DNA of 11,529 bases from Pseudomonadota bacterium (GTDB taxonomy: Bacteria; Pseudomonadota; Alphaproteobacteria; UBA8366; JADFVY01): the NCBI GenBank assembly GCA_030671915.1, contig DAOVHN010000024.1, positions 1-11,529 on the forward strand, written 5' to 3'. Numbering within the stretch: position 1 is the first letter of the stretch; each line of letters starts with the position of its first letter. The translations under genes and the position numbers were made by a program. The notes below the pieces were generated by a model. It was not told the DNA's origin and did not search any database. It worked only from the letters and a program-made list of their open reading frames with translations. Shown here piece after piece: positions 1-5,768 of the stretch.

Positions 1-25
1 CGTCCTCATTGAAATAGGTGTTCAT
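1..25 (-). CDS. Possible first codons of a leftward gene cut by the window edge (dnaA by synteny only)
   Basis: An ATG on the minus strand at 25-23 opens a frame reading MNTYFNED before the window ends. Eight codons cannot identify a protein. The only argument for a gene here is position: in many alphaproteobacteria dnaA lies next to rpsT in the same direction, with a long upstream gap like the one seen here. The ribosome binding site is weak (GAGTAAG upstream of the ATG), and the frame stays open for some distance upstream, so the start could be elsewhere or the frame could be chance. Confidence 0.22.
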
Positions 26-158
26 TAACTTACTCAACCCACTGGCCCGCAGGCACTTGTTATGTTCGGCATCCCGCCCGGTTCCCACCAGATCGGACAC
101 CGGCGTCCCCGCACCCTAAGGTCCGGATTTGGCGTTGCCGGCACGGCCCGGATAGATC

Positions 159-208
159 GACAGGCGTTTCATCTATATTTGACAGGCATTTATTGTCGTT
201 CAATATAG
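159..208. repeat. Direct repeat GACAGGC(G/A)TTT and flanking inverted repeat, with a promoter-like stretch
   Basis: GACAGGCGTTT at 159-169 recurs as GACAGGCATTT at 181-191, 10 of 11 bases identical and offset by 22 bp, about two helical turns. Around the second copy, CTATATT at 173-179 pairs with AATATAG at 202-208, and GACA 181-184 with TGTC 193-196, giving an interrupted hairpin. TTGACA at 179-184 followed after 17 bp by AATATA at 202-207 resembles a plus-strand sigma-70 promoter, but no gene lies to its right in that direction. The minus-strand reading of the same AT block gives TATATT as a possible -10 for leftward transcription. It could be an operator, a promoter or chance. Confidence 0.3.
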
Positions 209-219
209 ACGGCGCCAAC

Positions 220-305
220 CCATCCACAATCAGCGCACGGAAGCAATAGCAACGATCATTCTTAATAAAAACAAAAAAAGTTCTGGCACCTGCCATTGTG
301 GATAC
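220..305. promoter_or_regulatory. Pair of DnaA-box-like sites in opposite orientation
   Basis: CCATCCACA at 220-228 matches the DnaA box TTATCCACA at 7 of 9 bases. TGTGGATAC at 297-305 is the reverse complement of GTATCCACA, matching at 8 of 9. Both share the core ATCCACAAT (222-230 and, inverted, 295-303). An A/T-rich block lies between them at about 252-281. Paired DnaA boxes beside an AT-rich block are expected in front of an autoregulated dnaA or at an origin. Two imperfect boxes are weak evidence by themselves. Confidence 0.4.
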
Positions 306-372
306 TGGAAAGTTACCTCACACCGGACAGATGTTCGAATTCCTTTTCAATTTTGTATTTTACTTATGGCGA

Positions 373-391
373 AAAGTACTTTGCGTACTTT
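373..391. repeat. Perfect 7-5-7 inverted repeat (AAAGTAC / GTACTTT)
   Basis: AAAGTAC at 373-379 and GTACTTT at 385-391 are exact inverted copies around the 5-base spacer TTTGC. The same bases also make a direct repeat of TACTTTG (378-384 region, then 387-393 region) with a 9-bp period. A symmetrical site of about 19 bp in a non-coding region is the usual form of an operator for a dimeric regulator. The regulator is unknown. Confidence 0.35.
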
Positions 392-532
392 GGCATCCGC
401 CCCCTTGATCGAGTACAATGTATCGGCGCATTTCGATGGATGCAATGAGCCCGAATAGGGAACATCGTAAAAAAAATGTTTGACTCCCGCCAGCCAATTG
501 AATTTCCAGAAGAAAGGGGCGCGAAAGAAAAT

Positions 533-570
533 TGCAAAAATAAATGCCGCGCTCCCTGGGGAACGCGGCA
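533..570 (-). terminator. Intrinsic terminator of rpsT
   Basis: On the minus strand, downstream of the rpsT stop, TGCCGCG (reverse of 564-570) pairs with CGCGGCA (reverse of 545-551) as a perfect 7-bp stem. The loop segment can pair further through TCC/GGA. It is followed leftward by a T-rich tract, TTTATTTTTGC, at 544-534. A GC stem followed by a U tract is the standard Rho-independent form. It separates rpsT from any leftward gene beyond the window edge, which must then have its own promoter in 26-530. Confidence 0.8.
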
Positions 571-605
571 CATTCGAGCTGCGCTAATTGCGGTGGTCGG
601 CAGAC

Positions 606-869
606 TTATCCGAGCGCCTTGACCCGGGCCGACATGCGCGAAATTTTACGCGAGACCGTGTTGCGGCGAAGAACGCCGCGGGTAACGCCGCGCTGCAGTT
701 CCGGCATCGCTTCGCGGAAGGCCGCCTCGGCCGCCGCCTTGTCGCCGCTGGCAAGCGCCGCGTCAAACTTCTTCACATAGGTGCGGATCCTGCTGACCCG
801 GCTGCGATTGACCTCGGTCCGCCGCGTGGTCTGGCGAATCCGCTTCTTGGCTGATTTATGGTGAGCCAT
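606..869 (-). CDS. rpsT: 30S ribosomal protein bS20
   Basis: An 87-residue, very basic protein beginning [13 protein letters not shown], the typical bS20 N-terminus, followed by the helical segments of the family ([17 protein letters not shown] at the C-terminus). The length equals the usual 87-90 residues. bS20 binds 16S rRNA at the bottom of the 30S body early in assembly. The ATG at 869 follows a modest GGAACGGA ribosome binding site at close spacing. The gene has its own promoter (914-942) and terminator (533-570), so it is probably a single-gene unit even though the upstream genes run the same way. Ribosomal autoregulation is known for S20 in E. coli but cannot be read from this sequence. 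Confidence 0.97.
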   Translation of the reverse strand: MAHHKSAKKRIRQTTRRTEVNRSRVSRIRTYVKKFDAALASGDKAAAEAAFREAMPELQRGVTRGVLRRNTVSRKISRMSARVKALG

Positions 870-913
870 TTTTCCGTTCCGAAACTTTCACTGAATATCG
901 TTCAAGGCGGCGG

Positions 914-942
914 TTTATATAGGGGTCCGGGGCCGCCGTCAA
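914..942 (-). promoter_or_regulatory. Sigma-70 promoter of rpsT
   Basis: Read on the minus strand, TTGACG (942-937) is followed after exactly 17 bp by TATAAA (919-914), close to the housekeeping consensus. Transcription would start near 907, giving a leader of about 37 nt before the rpsT ATG. The GC-rich spacer contrasts with the AT-rich -10, as expected for a strong ribosomal-protein promoter. Confidence 0.75.
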
Positions 943-972
943 CCCTGCTGAATCCCGAATGCGACCATTTAC

Positions 973-1749
973 TCAGCGGTTCTTGAAAACCGGCTTCCGC
1001 TTTTCGGTGAAAGCCGCCATTCCTTCCTTCTGATCCTCGGTTGCGAAGGTCGAATGGAACAGGCGGCGTTCGAAACGCACGCCCTCGGAAAGCGTAGTTT
1101 CGAAGGCGCGATTGATCGCCTCCTTGGCCATGATGACGCTAGGGCGCGACATCGATGCGATCTTTGCCGCCGTCTTGATGGCCTCCTCGACCAACTCGCC
1201 GGCGGGGACGATCCGGCTGACCAGCCCGGCGCGCTCGGCTTCGTCGGCGTCCATCATGCGGCCGGTCAGGATCATTTCCATGGACTTGGATTTGCCGACC
1301 GCGCGTGTCAGGCGCTGGGTGCCGCCGGAGCCCGGGATGGTGCCGATGGTGATTTCGGGCTGGCCGAACTTCGCCGTATCGGCCGCCAGAATGACGTCGC
1401 ACATCATCGCCACCTCGCAGCCGCCGCCCAGCGCATAGCCGGCCACCGCCGCGACGATCGGCTTGCGGCAGGTCGTCACGCGCTCCCAGCCGACGGTGAT
1501 AAAGTCCGCCAGATAGGCATCCATATAGGACTGGGACTGCATCTCCTTGATGTCGGCGCCGGCCGCGAAGGCCTTTTCCGAACCGGTCAGGACGACGCAG
1601 CCGATGGCGTCGTCCGCCTCCATATCGTCCAGCGCCTGGCCCAGTTCGGCGATCAGCGCGTTGCACAGGGCGTTCAGCGCCTGCGGGCGGTTCAGGGTGA
1701 TGAGGCCGACGGCCTCGCGCTTTTCCACGATGATATTCTCGAAGGACAT
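973..1749 (-). CDS. Enoyl-CoA hydratase (crotonase family)
   Basis: A 258-residue protein of typical crotonase length that hydrates trans-2-enoyl-CoA in beta-oxidation or a related acyl-CoA route. The oxyanion-hole segments are visible as FAAGADI (residues 61-67) and [15 protein letters not shown] (about 104-118). Both catalytic glutamates of the active hydratases are present: Glu112 in GGGCEV and Glu132 in GQPEI. The [12 protein letters not shown] loop follows. It is therefore a genuine hydratase, not one of the many crotonase relatives lacking a Glu. The start [10 protein letters not shown] (ATG at 1749) is chosen because the open frame upstream overlaps the preceding gene and adds a non-homologous stretch. 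The ribosome binding site AAGGA is about 13 nt away, rather far. It lies 37 bp after the small secreted-protein gene and is probably cotranscribed with it. The natural substrate cannot be told from sequence. Confidence 0.93.
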   Translation of the reverse strand: MSFENIIVEKREAVGLITLNRPQALNALCNALIAELGQALDDMEADDAIGCVVLTGSEKAFAAGADIKEMQSQSYMDAYLADFITVGWERVTTCRKPIVAAVAGYALGGGCEVAMMCDVILAADTAKFGQPEITIGTIPGSGGTQRLTRAVGKSKSMEMILTGRMMDADEAERAGLVSRIVPAGELVEEAIKTAAKIASMSRPSVIMAKEAINRAFETTLSEGVRFERRLFHSTFATEDQKEGMAAFTEKRKPVFKNR

Positions 1750-1786
1750 CGTTTGAGTCTTTTCCTTGATGTTGATTAGCAGTGTG

Positions 1787-2155
1787 TCAGCCGCCGGATG
1801 CTGCGGGCGCCACCGTGAAGCGCACGGTGATCTCGCCGTCCGGCCCAAAAAAATCGATCTTCAATGATTCCGATTCCCGCAGGAAGGCGTTGCCGGCGCC
1901 AGCCTGCCAGCCAAGCTGCGGCAGCGTGGCGCGGTAAAAGTCGAGCACCGATTCGCGGTCGGTGGCGCCAATGGCGTAAGCCTCGACAATGCGCCCCGAA
2001 GGGGCATCGAACTCGATGCCTGCATCGGCCACGGGGGTGAGGGCGGGCATCACCGGCACGTCCTCCAGCAGCTCGAAAAAAACCTGTGCACCGGCCGGCG
2101 AAACCATCGCCAGCAGCGCCAGAACAAATAGTATCTTGCCCGCCATGCGTCGCAT
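1787..2155 (-). CDS. Small secreted or periplasmic protein of unknown function
   Basis: A 122-residue protein with a clear Sec signal peptide: basic MRRMAGK, hydrophobic [11 protein letters not shown], then SPAGA before a probable signal peptidase I cleavage between residues 23 and 24 (AGA|QV). No lipobox Cys is present. The mature part is about 99 residues, acidic, without cysteines or further membrane segments. It contains the pattern [14 protein letters not shown] followed by [13 protein letters not shown] and TVRFTVAP, suggesting a small alpha/beta fold. I do not recognise a named family. It lies 35 bp after mutM and 37 bp before the enoyl-CoA hydratase, all leftward, so it is probably in one transcript. 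Start choice: ATG at 2155 (AGGA very close upstream) or ATG at 2146 (AGGA 11 nt upstream). Both leave a workable signal peptide. Confidence 0.75.
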   Translation of the reverse strand: MRRMAGKILFVLALLAMVSPAGAQVFFELLEDVPVMPALTPVADAGIEFDAPSGRIVEAYAIGATDRESVLDFYRATLPQLGWQAGAGNAFLRESESLKIDFFGPDGEITVRFTVAPAASGG

Positions 2156-2190
2156 TGTCCTGCTATAGCATCATCATACCGCAATGCACA

Positions 2191-3021
2191 TTATCTTTGA
2201 TGCAGTGCACAGTAGAAAGTGGAGCGGCCGGACTGGGTGATGCGCCGGATGACTCCATTGCATCCTTCGCGGCCGCAGTTTTCGCCCTCGCGGCCATAGG
2301 CGCGCCATTCATGCTGGAAATAACCAAGCTCGCCGCTGGCCTGAACATAATCCCGCAGACTGGAGCCACCGGCCGCAATCGCCGCCTCCAGAACCTGCCG
2401 AATCGCGGGCACCAGCCGGGCCGCCCGCGCGCCGGGAATCGTATGGGCGCCGCGCCGAGGCGATATGCCGGCATGCCACAGCGCCTCGCAGACATATATA
2501 TTGCCCAGCCCGGCGACCACGCGCTGGTCCAGCAGCGCCGCCTTGATCGGCGTGCGCCGCCCGGCAAGCGCCGCCGACAGGGCCGCCTCGTTGAATTCGT
2601 TGCTCAGCGGTTCGGGCCCCAACCCGGCCAGCATCGGGTAGGCATCCAGCGCATCGCCGGCCACCAGGTCGATCATCCCGAATCGCCGCGCGTCGTTGAA
2701 ACGGACCGTCACGCCGGCGTCGGTCAGGAACTCCACATGGTCGTGCCGTCCCGCCGGCGGCGGCGCATCCTCGTGAATCGTCATCCGCCCCGACATGCCG
2801 AGATGGATAATCAGCACCTGGCCATCGTCCAGGTCCATCAGAATAAATTTCGCGCGCCGCCCAACATGGATGACCCGCCGCCCGCGCAGCCGCTCGGGCA
2901 TGCGTTCAGGCAGGGGAAAGCGCAGGTCGGGCCGGCGCTGCACCACATCGGCGAGCAGATGGCCTTCCAGGACGGGCTGCAAGCCCCGCCTGACGGTTTC
3001 GACTTCGGGAAGTTCGGGCAT
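2191..3021 (-). CDS. mutM: Formamidopyrimidine-DNA glycosylase (Fpg/MutM)
   Basis: A 276-residue base-excision repair enzyme that removes 8-oxoguanine and formamidopyrimidines and nicks the abasic site. The start ATG at 3021 places Pro immediately after Met in [10 protein letters not shown]. This Pro is the catalytic nucleophile and must become the N-terminus, so the 13-residue upstream extension of the frame is rejected. A GGAAGAG ribosome binding site supports it. Also seen are Glu3, Lys58 in GRRAKF, LGMSGR (74-79), ARRFG (111-115), the helix-two-turn-helix segment [11 protein letters not shown] with Asn174, and Arg266 in the zinc-finger hairpin GRST. The zinc finger is atypical: Cys249-X4-Cys254 and Cys271-X2-His274, with His where the family usually has the fourth Cys. 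It is divergent from ubiE across a short gap and first in a leftward run with the secreted protein and the hydratase. Confidence 0.95.
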   Translation of the reverse strand: MPELPEVETVRRGLQPVLEGHLLADVVQRRPDLRFPLPERMPERLRGRRVIHVGRRAKFILMDLDDGQVLIIHLGMSGRMTIHEDAPPPAGRHDHVEFLTDAGVTVRFNDARRFGMIDLVAGDALDAYPMLAGLGPEPLSNEFNEAALSAALAGRRTPIKAALLDQRVVAGLGNIYVCEALWHAGISPRRGAHTIPGARAARLVPAIRQVLEAAIAAGGSSLRDYVQASGELGYFQHEWRAYGREGENCGREGCNGVIRRITQSGRSTFYCALHQR

Positions 3022-3114
3022 GCTCTCTTCCGGTATTTGGATGTTGCTCCCTTCTAGCAAAGGCGGCGCTGCTGCGCTATCGTCGCCGCCATGCAGGACA
3101 AGGAAAAAGACGGA

Positions 3115-3852
3115 ATGGAAGAGGTCGCCGATTTCGGCTTCCGGGAAGTGCGCGCCAAGGACAAGTCAAGGCTGGTCCGCGGCGTGTTCGACAGCGTGGC
3201 CAACCGCTACGATATGATGAATGACCTGATGTCGCTGGGCATCCACCGCGCCTGGAAGGCGGAATTCATTGGCTGGCTGGCGCCCCGGGCGGACATGCAT
3301 CTGCTGGACGTGGCGGGCGGCACCGGCGATATCGCCTTCCGCTTTCTGGAGAAGGGCGGCGGGCAAGTGACCGTCTGTGACCTGACCGAGGAGATGGTCA
3401 TGGTGGGGCGCAACCGCGCCATCGACCGGGGCATTTTGCGCGGTGTCGACTGGACGGTCGGCAATGCCGAGGCGCTGCCCATGCCCGACAACTGCGTCGA
3501 CGCCTATACCATTGCATTCGGCTTGCGCAACGTGACACATATCGACAAGGCGCTGGCCGAGGCAAGGCGCGTCCTGAAACCCGGCGGGCGGTTCCTCTGC
3601 CTGGAATTCAGCCGGCTGGCATGGTCCTGGTTGGAACCGCTTTATGACCGCTATTCATTTTCCGTTCTGCCGGCGCTGGGCCAGTGGGTGGTGGGCGATC
3701 GCGAGTCTTACGAATACCTCGCCGAAAGCATCCGCCGCTTTCCGCCACAAGACGAGTTGGTGGCGCGCATCGAGGCGGCCGGCCTCGACCAGGTGAAATA
3801 CCGGAACCTTTCGGGCGGGATCGCGGCAATCCATTCCGCCTGGCGTATCTGA
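3115..3852 (+). CDS. ubiE: Ubiquinone/menaquinone biosynthesis C-methyltransferase UbiE
   Basis: An SAM-dependent C-methyltransferase acting on the 2-polyprenyl-6-methoxy-benzoquinol intermediate of ubiquinone synthesis (and demethylmenaquinol where present). It has family signatures throughout: FGFREV near the N-terminus, [20 protein letters not shown] (28-47), SAM-binding motif [11 protein letters not shown] (65-75), TIAFGLRNV (132-140), [15 protein letters not shown] (152-166), and [12 protein letters not shown] near the C-terminus. The length is 245 residues from ATG 3115, or 253 from the in-frame ATG at 3091. The later start is preferred because AAGGA lies 10 nt before it and nothing similar precedes 3091. 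The stop codon touches the left inverted repeat of the inserted element. It was probably once only about 20 bp from ubiB in a tight ubiE-ubiB operon. Confidence 0.95.
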   Translation: MEEVADFGFREVRAKDKSRLVRGVFDSVANRYDMMNDLMSLGIHRAWKAEFIGWLAPRADMHLLDVAGGTGDIAFRFLEKGGGQVTVCDLTEEMVMVGRNRAIDRGILRGVDWTVGNAEALPMPDNCVDAYTIAFGLRNVTHIDKALAEARRVLKPGGRFLCLEFSRLAWSWLEPLYDRYSFSVLPALGQWVVGDRESYEYLAESIRRFPPQDELVARIEAAGLDQVKYRNLSGGIAAIHSAWRI

Positions 3853-4029
3853 TACCAAGGATCGTTGATAATGACCCATTTGACCGGTTTCCCTTGTCCG
3901 CTCGTCAGAAGCGGTTCGCGCCGTGGTGCCGCGCACCACGAGCGGAGCACGACGCCGCGAGCGGTCAAGGGAACCCGGCCTTCGGTGGCGCGCGCCATCA
4001 AATGGGTCATTATCAACGAACCTTGGTAT
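3852..4029. mobile_element. MITE-like element with 32-bp terminal inverted repeats between ubiE and ubiB
   Basis: The first 32 bases (3852-3883) and the reverse complement of the last 32 (3998-4029) agree at 31 positions. Both begin ATACCAAGG and include GTTGATAATGACCCATTTGA. Inside, a second inverted pair lies at 3884-3896 and 3966-3978 (12 of 13), CCGCTCGT 3898-3905 pairs with 3938-3945, and CGTGGTGC/GCACCACG (3922-3940) forms a perfect 8-bp hairpin with a CGC loop. No transposase is encoded. If TA flanking CCAAGG...CCTTGG (3855-4026) is the target duplication, removal would restore a gap of about 20 bp between ubiE and ubiB, typical of an operon. That supports insertion. A TA duplication would fit an IS630/Tc1-type mobilising transposase, which is inference. 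In the transcript the element would fold into a long structured hairpin ending 17 nt before the ubiB ATG. Confidence 0.8.
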
Positions 4030-4046
4030 GACAGGTAACTATCCCG

Positions 4047-5588
4047 ATGCTGAAGGCGATTGCAAATCTGTTCAGGCTTCTCCTGATCGCGCGCACCCTG
4101 GCGCGCCACGATGCCCTGTTCCCGCTGGAGCAGCTGGGCGTCGCGCCGGCGGTGATGACGCTGGCGCGGCTGATCTCGCGCCGCCACGCACCCGGCCGGC
4201 CGGGCGAGCGGCTGGCCGCCGCCTGCGAGGCGCTGGGCCCCACCTTCATCAAGCTGGGCCAGGCCCTTTCGGTCCGGTCCGACCTGGTGGGCGAGGAGGT
4301 GGCCAGCGACCTGTCGTCGCTGCAGGACAAGCTGCCGCCATTCCCTTCGGACCAGGCGAAGGCGATCATCGAGGCGGTGCTGGGCCGGACGATCGAGGAG
4401 TTGTTCGATCGTTTCGATTCCGAACCAATTGCAGCCGCGTCGATCGCCCAGGTCCATTTCGCGACCACGACCGATGGCGAAGAGGTGGCGGTCAAGGTGT
4501 TGCGCCCGGACGTGGAAGCAATCTTCGCCCGCGACCTGGCCCTTATGTATTGGGTCGCACGGCTGGTGGAGCGTGCACGGCCCGACCTGCGCCGCCTGAA
4601 ACCGGTGGAGGTGGTCCGCACCTTCGAGGACACGGTCCGGATGGAAATGGATTTGCGGATGGAAGCGGCCGCCGCAGCGGAACTGGCCGAAAATTTCGCC
4701 GGCGACCACGATTTCCATGTGCCAAGGGTAGACTGGCAGCGCACCGGCCACAGGGTGCTGACGACCGAGCGCATCGATGGTATTTCGATCGACGAAGTCG
4801 AGGCGCTGGTCGAGGCCGGGCTGGACCCGCGCGATATCATCGAAAAATCGGCCCGGATCTTTTTCTACCAGGTCTTCCGGGACGGCTTCTTCCATGCCGA
4901 CATGCATCCCGGCAATATGTTCATCGGCCGCGACGGCGCGTTGATGCCGGTTGATTTCGGCATCATGGGGCGGCTGGACCGCAAGACCCGCAATTACCTG
5001 GCCGACATGCTGCTGGCTTTCCTGCAGCGCGACTATCGCCGGGTGGCGGAGGTGCATTTCCAGGCCGGCTATGTGCCGGCGCATATGTCGCGCGACGCCT
5101 TCACGCAGGCCTGCCGGTCGATCGGCGAGCCGATCCTGGGCCTGCCGCTGGAGCAAATTTCGCTGGCCCGGCTTCTGGCCCATCTGTTCCAGGTGACCGA
5201 ACAGTTCGAAATGGAAACCCAGCCACAACTGTTGTTGCTGCAAAAGACCATGCTGGTCGCCGAGGGTGTCAGCCGCAAACTGGACACGGCCCTCAATATG
5301 TGGGTTCTGGCCCAGCCCCTGATTGAGGAATGGATGTGGGAAAACCGGGGGCCGCAGGCCCGGCTTCGCGACGCGGCGGAAACGGCGTTGACCCAGCTTG
5401 AACGCCTGCCGCTGCTGCTGGATCGGATCGATCTGGCCGGCAAGATGGTCGAGGAAGGCGGCATGCGGCTGCATCCCGACACCGAGGCAGCCTTGCGGAA
5501 CCGGGATAGCGGCCTGTGGCCCGCGGCAATCGTCGCCGCGGCGACTGCGCTGGTCACGGTGGCGGTGGTGCTGGCATTGACAGGTTAG
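4047..5588 (+). CDS. ubiB: UbiB, ABC1/ADCK-type atypical kinase/ATPase for ubiquinone biosynthesis
   Basis: A 513-residue protein of the UbiB/ADCK family, an accessory ATPase needed for ubiquinone production, thought to help deliver lipid intermediates to the enzyme complex. Family marks in order: KxGQ motif as FIKLGQALSVRSD (Lys69-Gln72), the alanine-rich nucleotide loop AAASIAQVH (129-137), Lys150 in VAVKVLRP, HADMHPGN (283-290) with the catalytic-loop Asp and Asn, and metal-binding Asp in VDFGIMG (302-308). The C-terminus after about residue 490 is a hydrophobic segment (LWPAAIVAAATALVTVAVVL), a membrane anchor as usual in bacterial UbiB. The ATG at 4047 has only a weak CAGG upstream, and the inserted element ends 17 bp before it, so translation may depend on local folding. 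It follows ubiE in the same pathway. Confidence 0.95.
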   Translation: MLKAIANLFRLLLIARTLARHDALFPLEQLGVAPAVMTLARLISRRHAPGRPGERLAAACEALGPTFIKLGQALSVRSDLVGEEVASDLSSLQDKLPPFPSDQAKAIIEAVLGRTIEELFDRFDSEPIAAASIAQVHFATTTDGEEVAVKVLRPDVEAIFARDLALMYWVARLVERARPDLRRLKPVEVVRTFEDTVRMEMDLRMEAAAAAELAENFAGDHDFHVPRVDWQRTGHRVLTTERIDGISIDEVEALVEAGLDPRDIIEKSARIFFYQVFRDGFFHADMHPGNMFIGRDGALMPVDFGIMGRLDRKTRNYLADMLLAFLQRDYRRVAEVHFQAGYVPAHMSRDAFTQACRSIGEPILGLPLEQISLARLLAHLFQVTEQFEMETQPQLLLLQKTMLVAEGVSRKLDTALNMWVLAQPLIEEWMWENRGPQARLRDAAETALTQLERLPLLLDRIDLAGKMVEEGGMRLHPDTEAALRNRDSGLWPAAIVAAATALVTVAVVLALTG

Positions 5589-5602
5589 CGTGAAAGCCAC
5601 GG

Positions 5603-5665
5603 GACTCAAGGGTCGATTCAGAATCGAACGGAAATTAACTCAAATTTTAGTTAAACTTGCCTTAA
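5603..5665. promoter_or_regulatory. CcrM (GANTC) cluster plus CtrA-type box upstream of coaBC
   Basis: Three GANTC methylation sites lie within 23 bp: GACTC 5603-5607, GATTC 5615-5619 and GAATC 5621-5625. The last two form the inverted repeat TCGATT-CAG-AATCGA. Just downstream is TTAA-ACTTGCC-TTAA at 5651-5665, an exact TTAA-N7-TTAA match to the alphaproteobacterial CtrA consensus, with an additional TTAAC half site at 5635-5639. In Caulobacter these two motif types mark cell-cycle-controlled promoters. Whether this organism uses them here is inference from motif identity and position in a 180-bp gap in front of a five-gene cluster. Confidence 0.5.
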
Positions 5666-5691
5666 TGAACTCCGGCGCAAGAACAGGTTGC

Positions 5692-5724
5692 CGCGTGCAC
5701 GCGCGCGGGTTATGTATGTATAAC
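5692..5724. repeat. Palindrome CGCGTGCACGCG and inverted repeat GTTAT-N6-ATAAC before coaBC
   Basis: CGCGTGCACGCG at 5692-5703 is a perfect 12-bp palindrome. Six bases later GTTAT (5709-5713) and ATAAC (5720-5724) flank GTATGT. Both lie 45-75 bp upstream of the coaBC start, where a promoter would be expected. TATAAC at 5719-5724 resembles a -10 box, but no good -35 is seen at the right distance. They are candidate operator sites, possibly for the Rrf2 regulator of the same cluster. This is speculative. Confidence 0.35.
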
Positions 5725-5768
5725 AGTATCGATTTGTATTTTTAACGGACCCGGAGAGCCGCAAAACC

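Larger units (their letters stand above)
26..543. other. 518-bp non-coding region, probable dnaA upstream / origin-like region
   Basis: No reading frame here has the codon character of the neighbouring genes. The open frames at 60-296 and 347-571 (minus) have Cys- and Arg-rich, family-less translations. The region is clearly AT-richer than the flanks, with A/T runs near 165-210, 245-285, 340-365 and 468-480. It contains two DnaA-box-like 9-mers, an 11-bp direct repeat spaced 22 bp, a 19-bp perfect inverted repeat, and a TTGACA-containing promoter-like stretch. The likely role is the control region of dnaA, possibly with replication-origin function. This is inferred from synteny and motif content. 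The sequence alone does not prove it. Confidence 0.5.

Noticed and set aside
60..571. Small minus-strand frames in the left non-coding region
   Set aside because: Cys/Arg/Phe-rich translations with codon use unlike the neighbours. The second frame runs through the rpsT terminator.
1054..3057. Plus-strand frames 1054-1779 and 2086-3057 opposite the hydratase and mutM
   Set aside because: Both overlap well-identified genes on the other strand, and their translations are His/Arg/Gln-rich without family character.
3708..5609. 633-codon open frame on the minus strand, antisense to ubiB
   Set aside because: It is the mirror of ubiB codons with GC-rich third positions. The translation is Gln/His/Arg-rich with no family features, while the plus strand encodes a complete UbiB.
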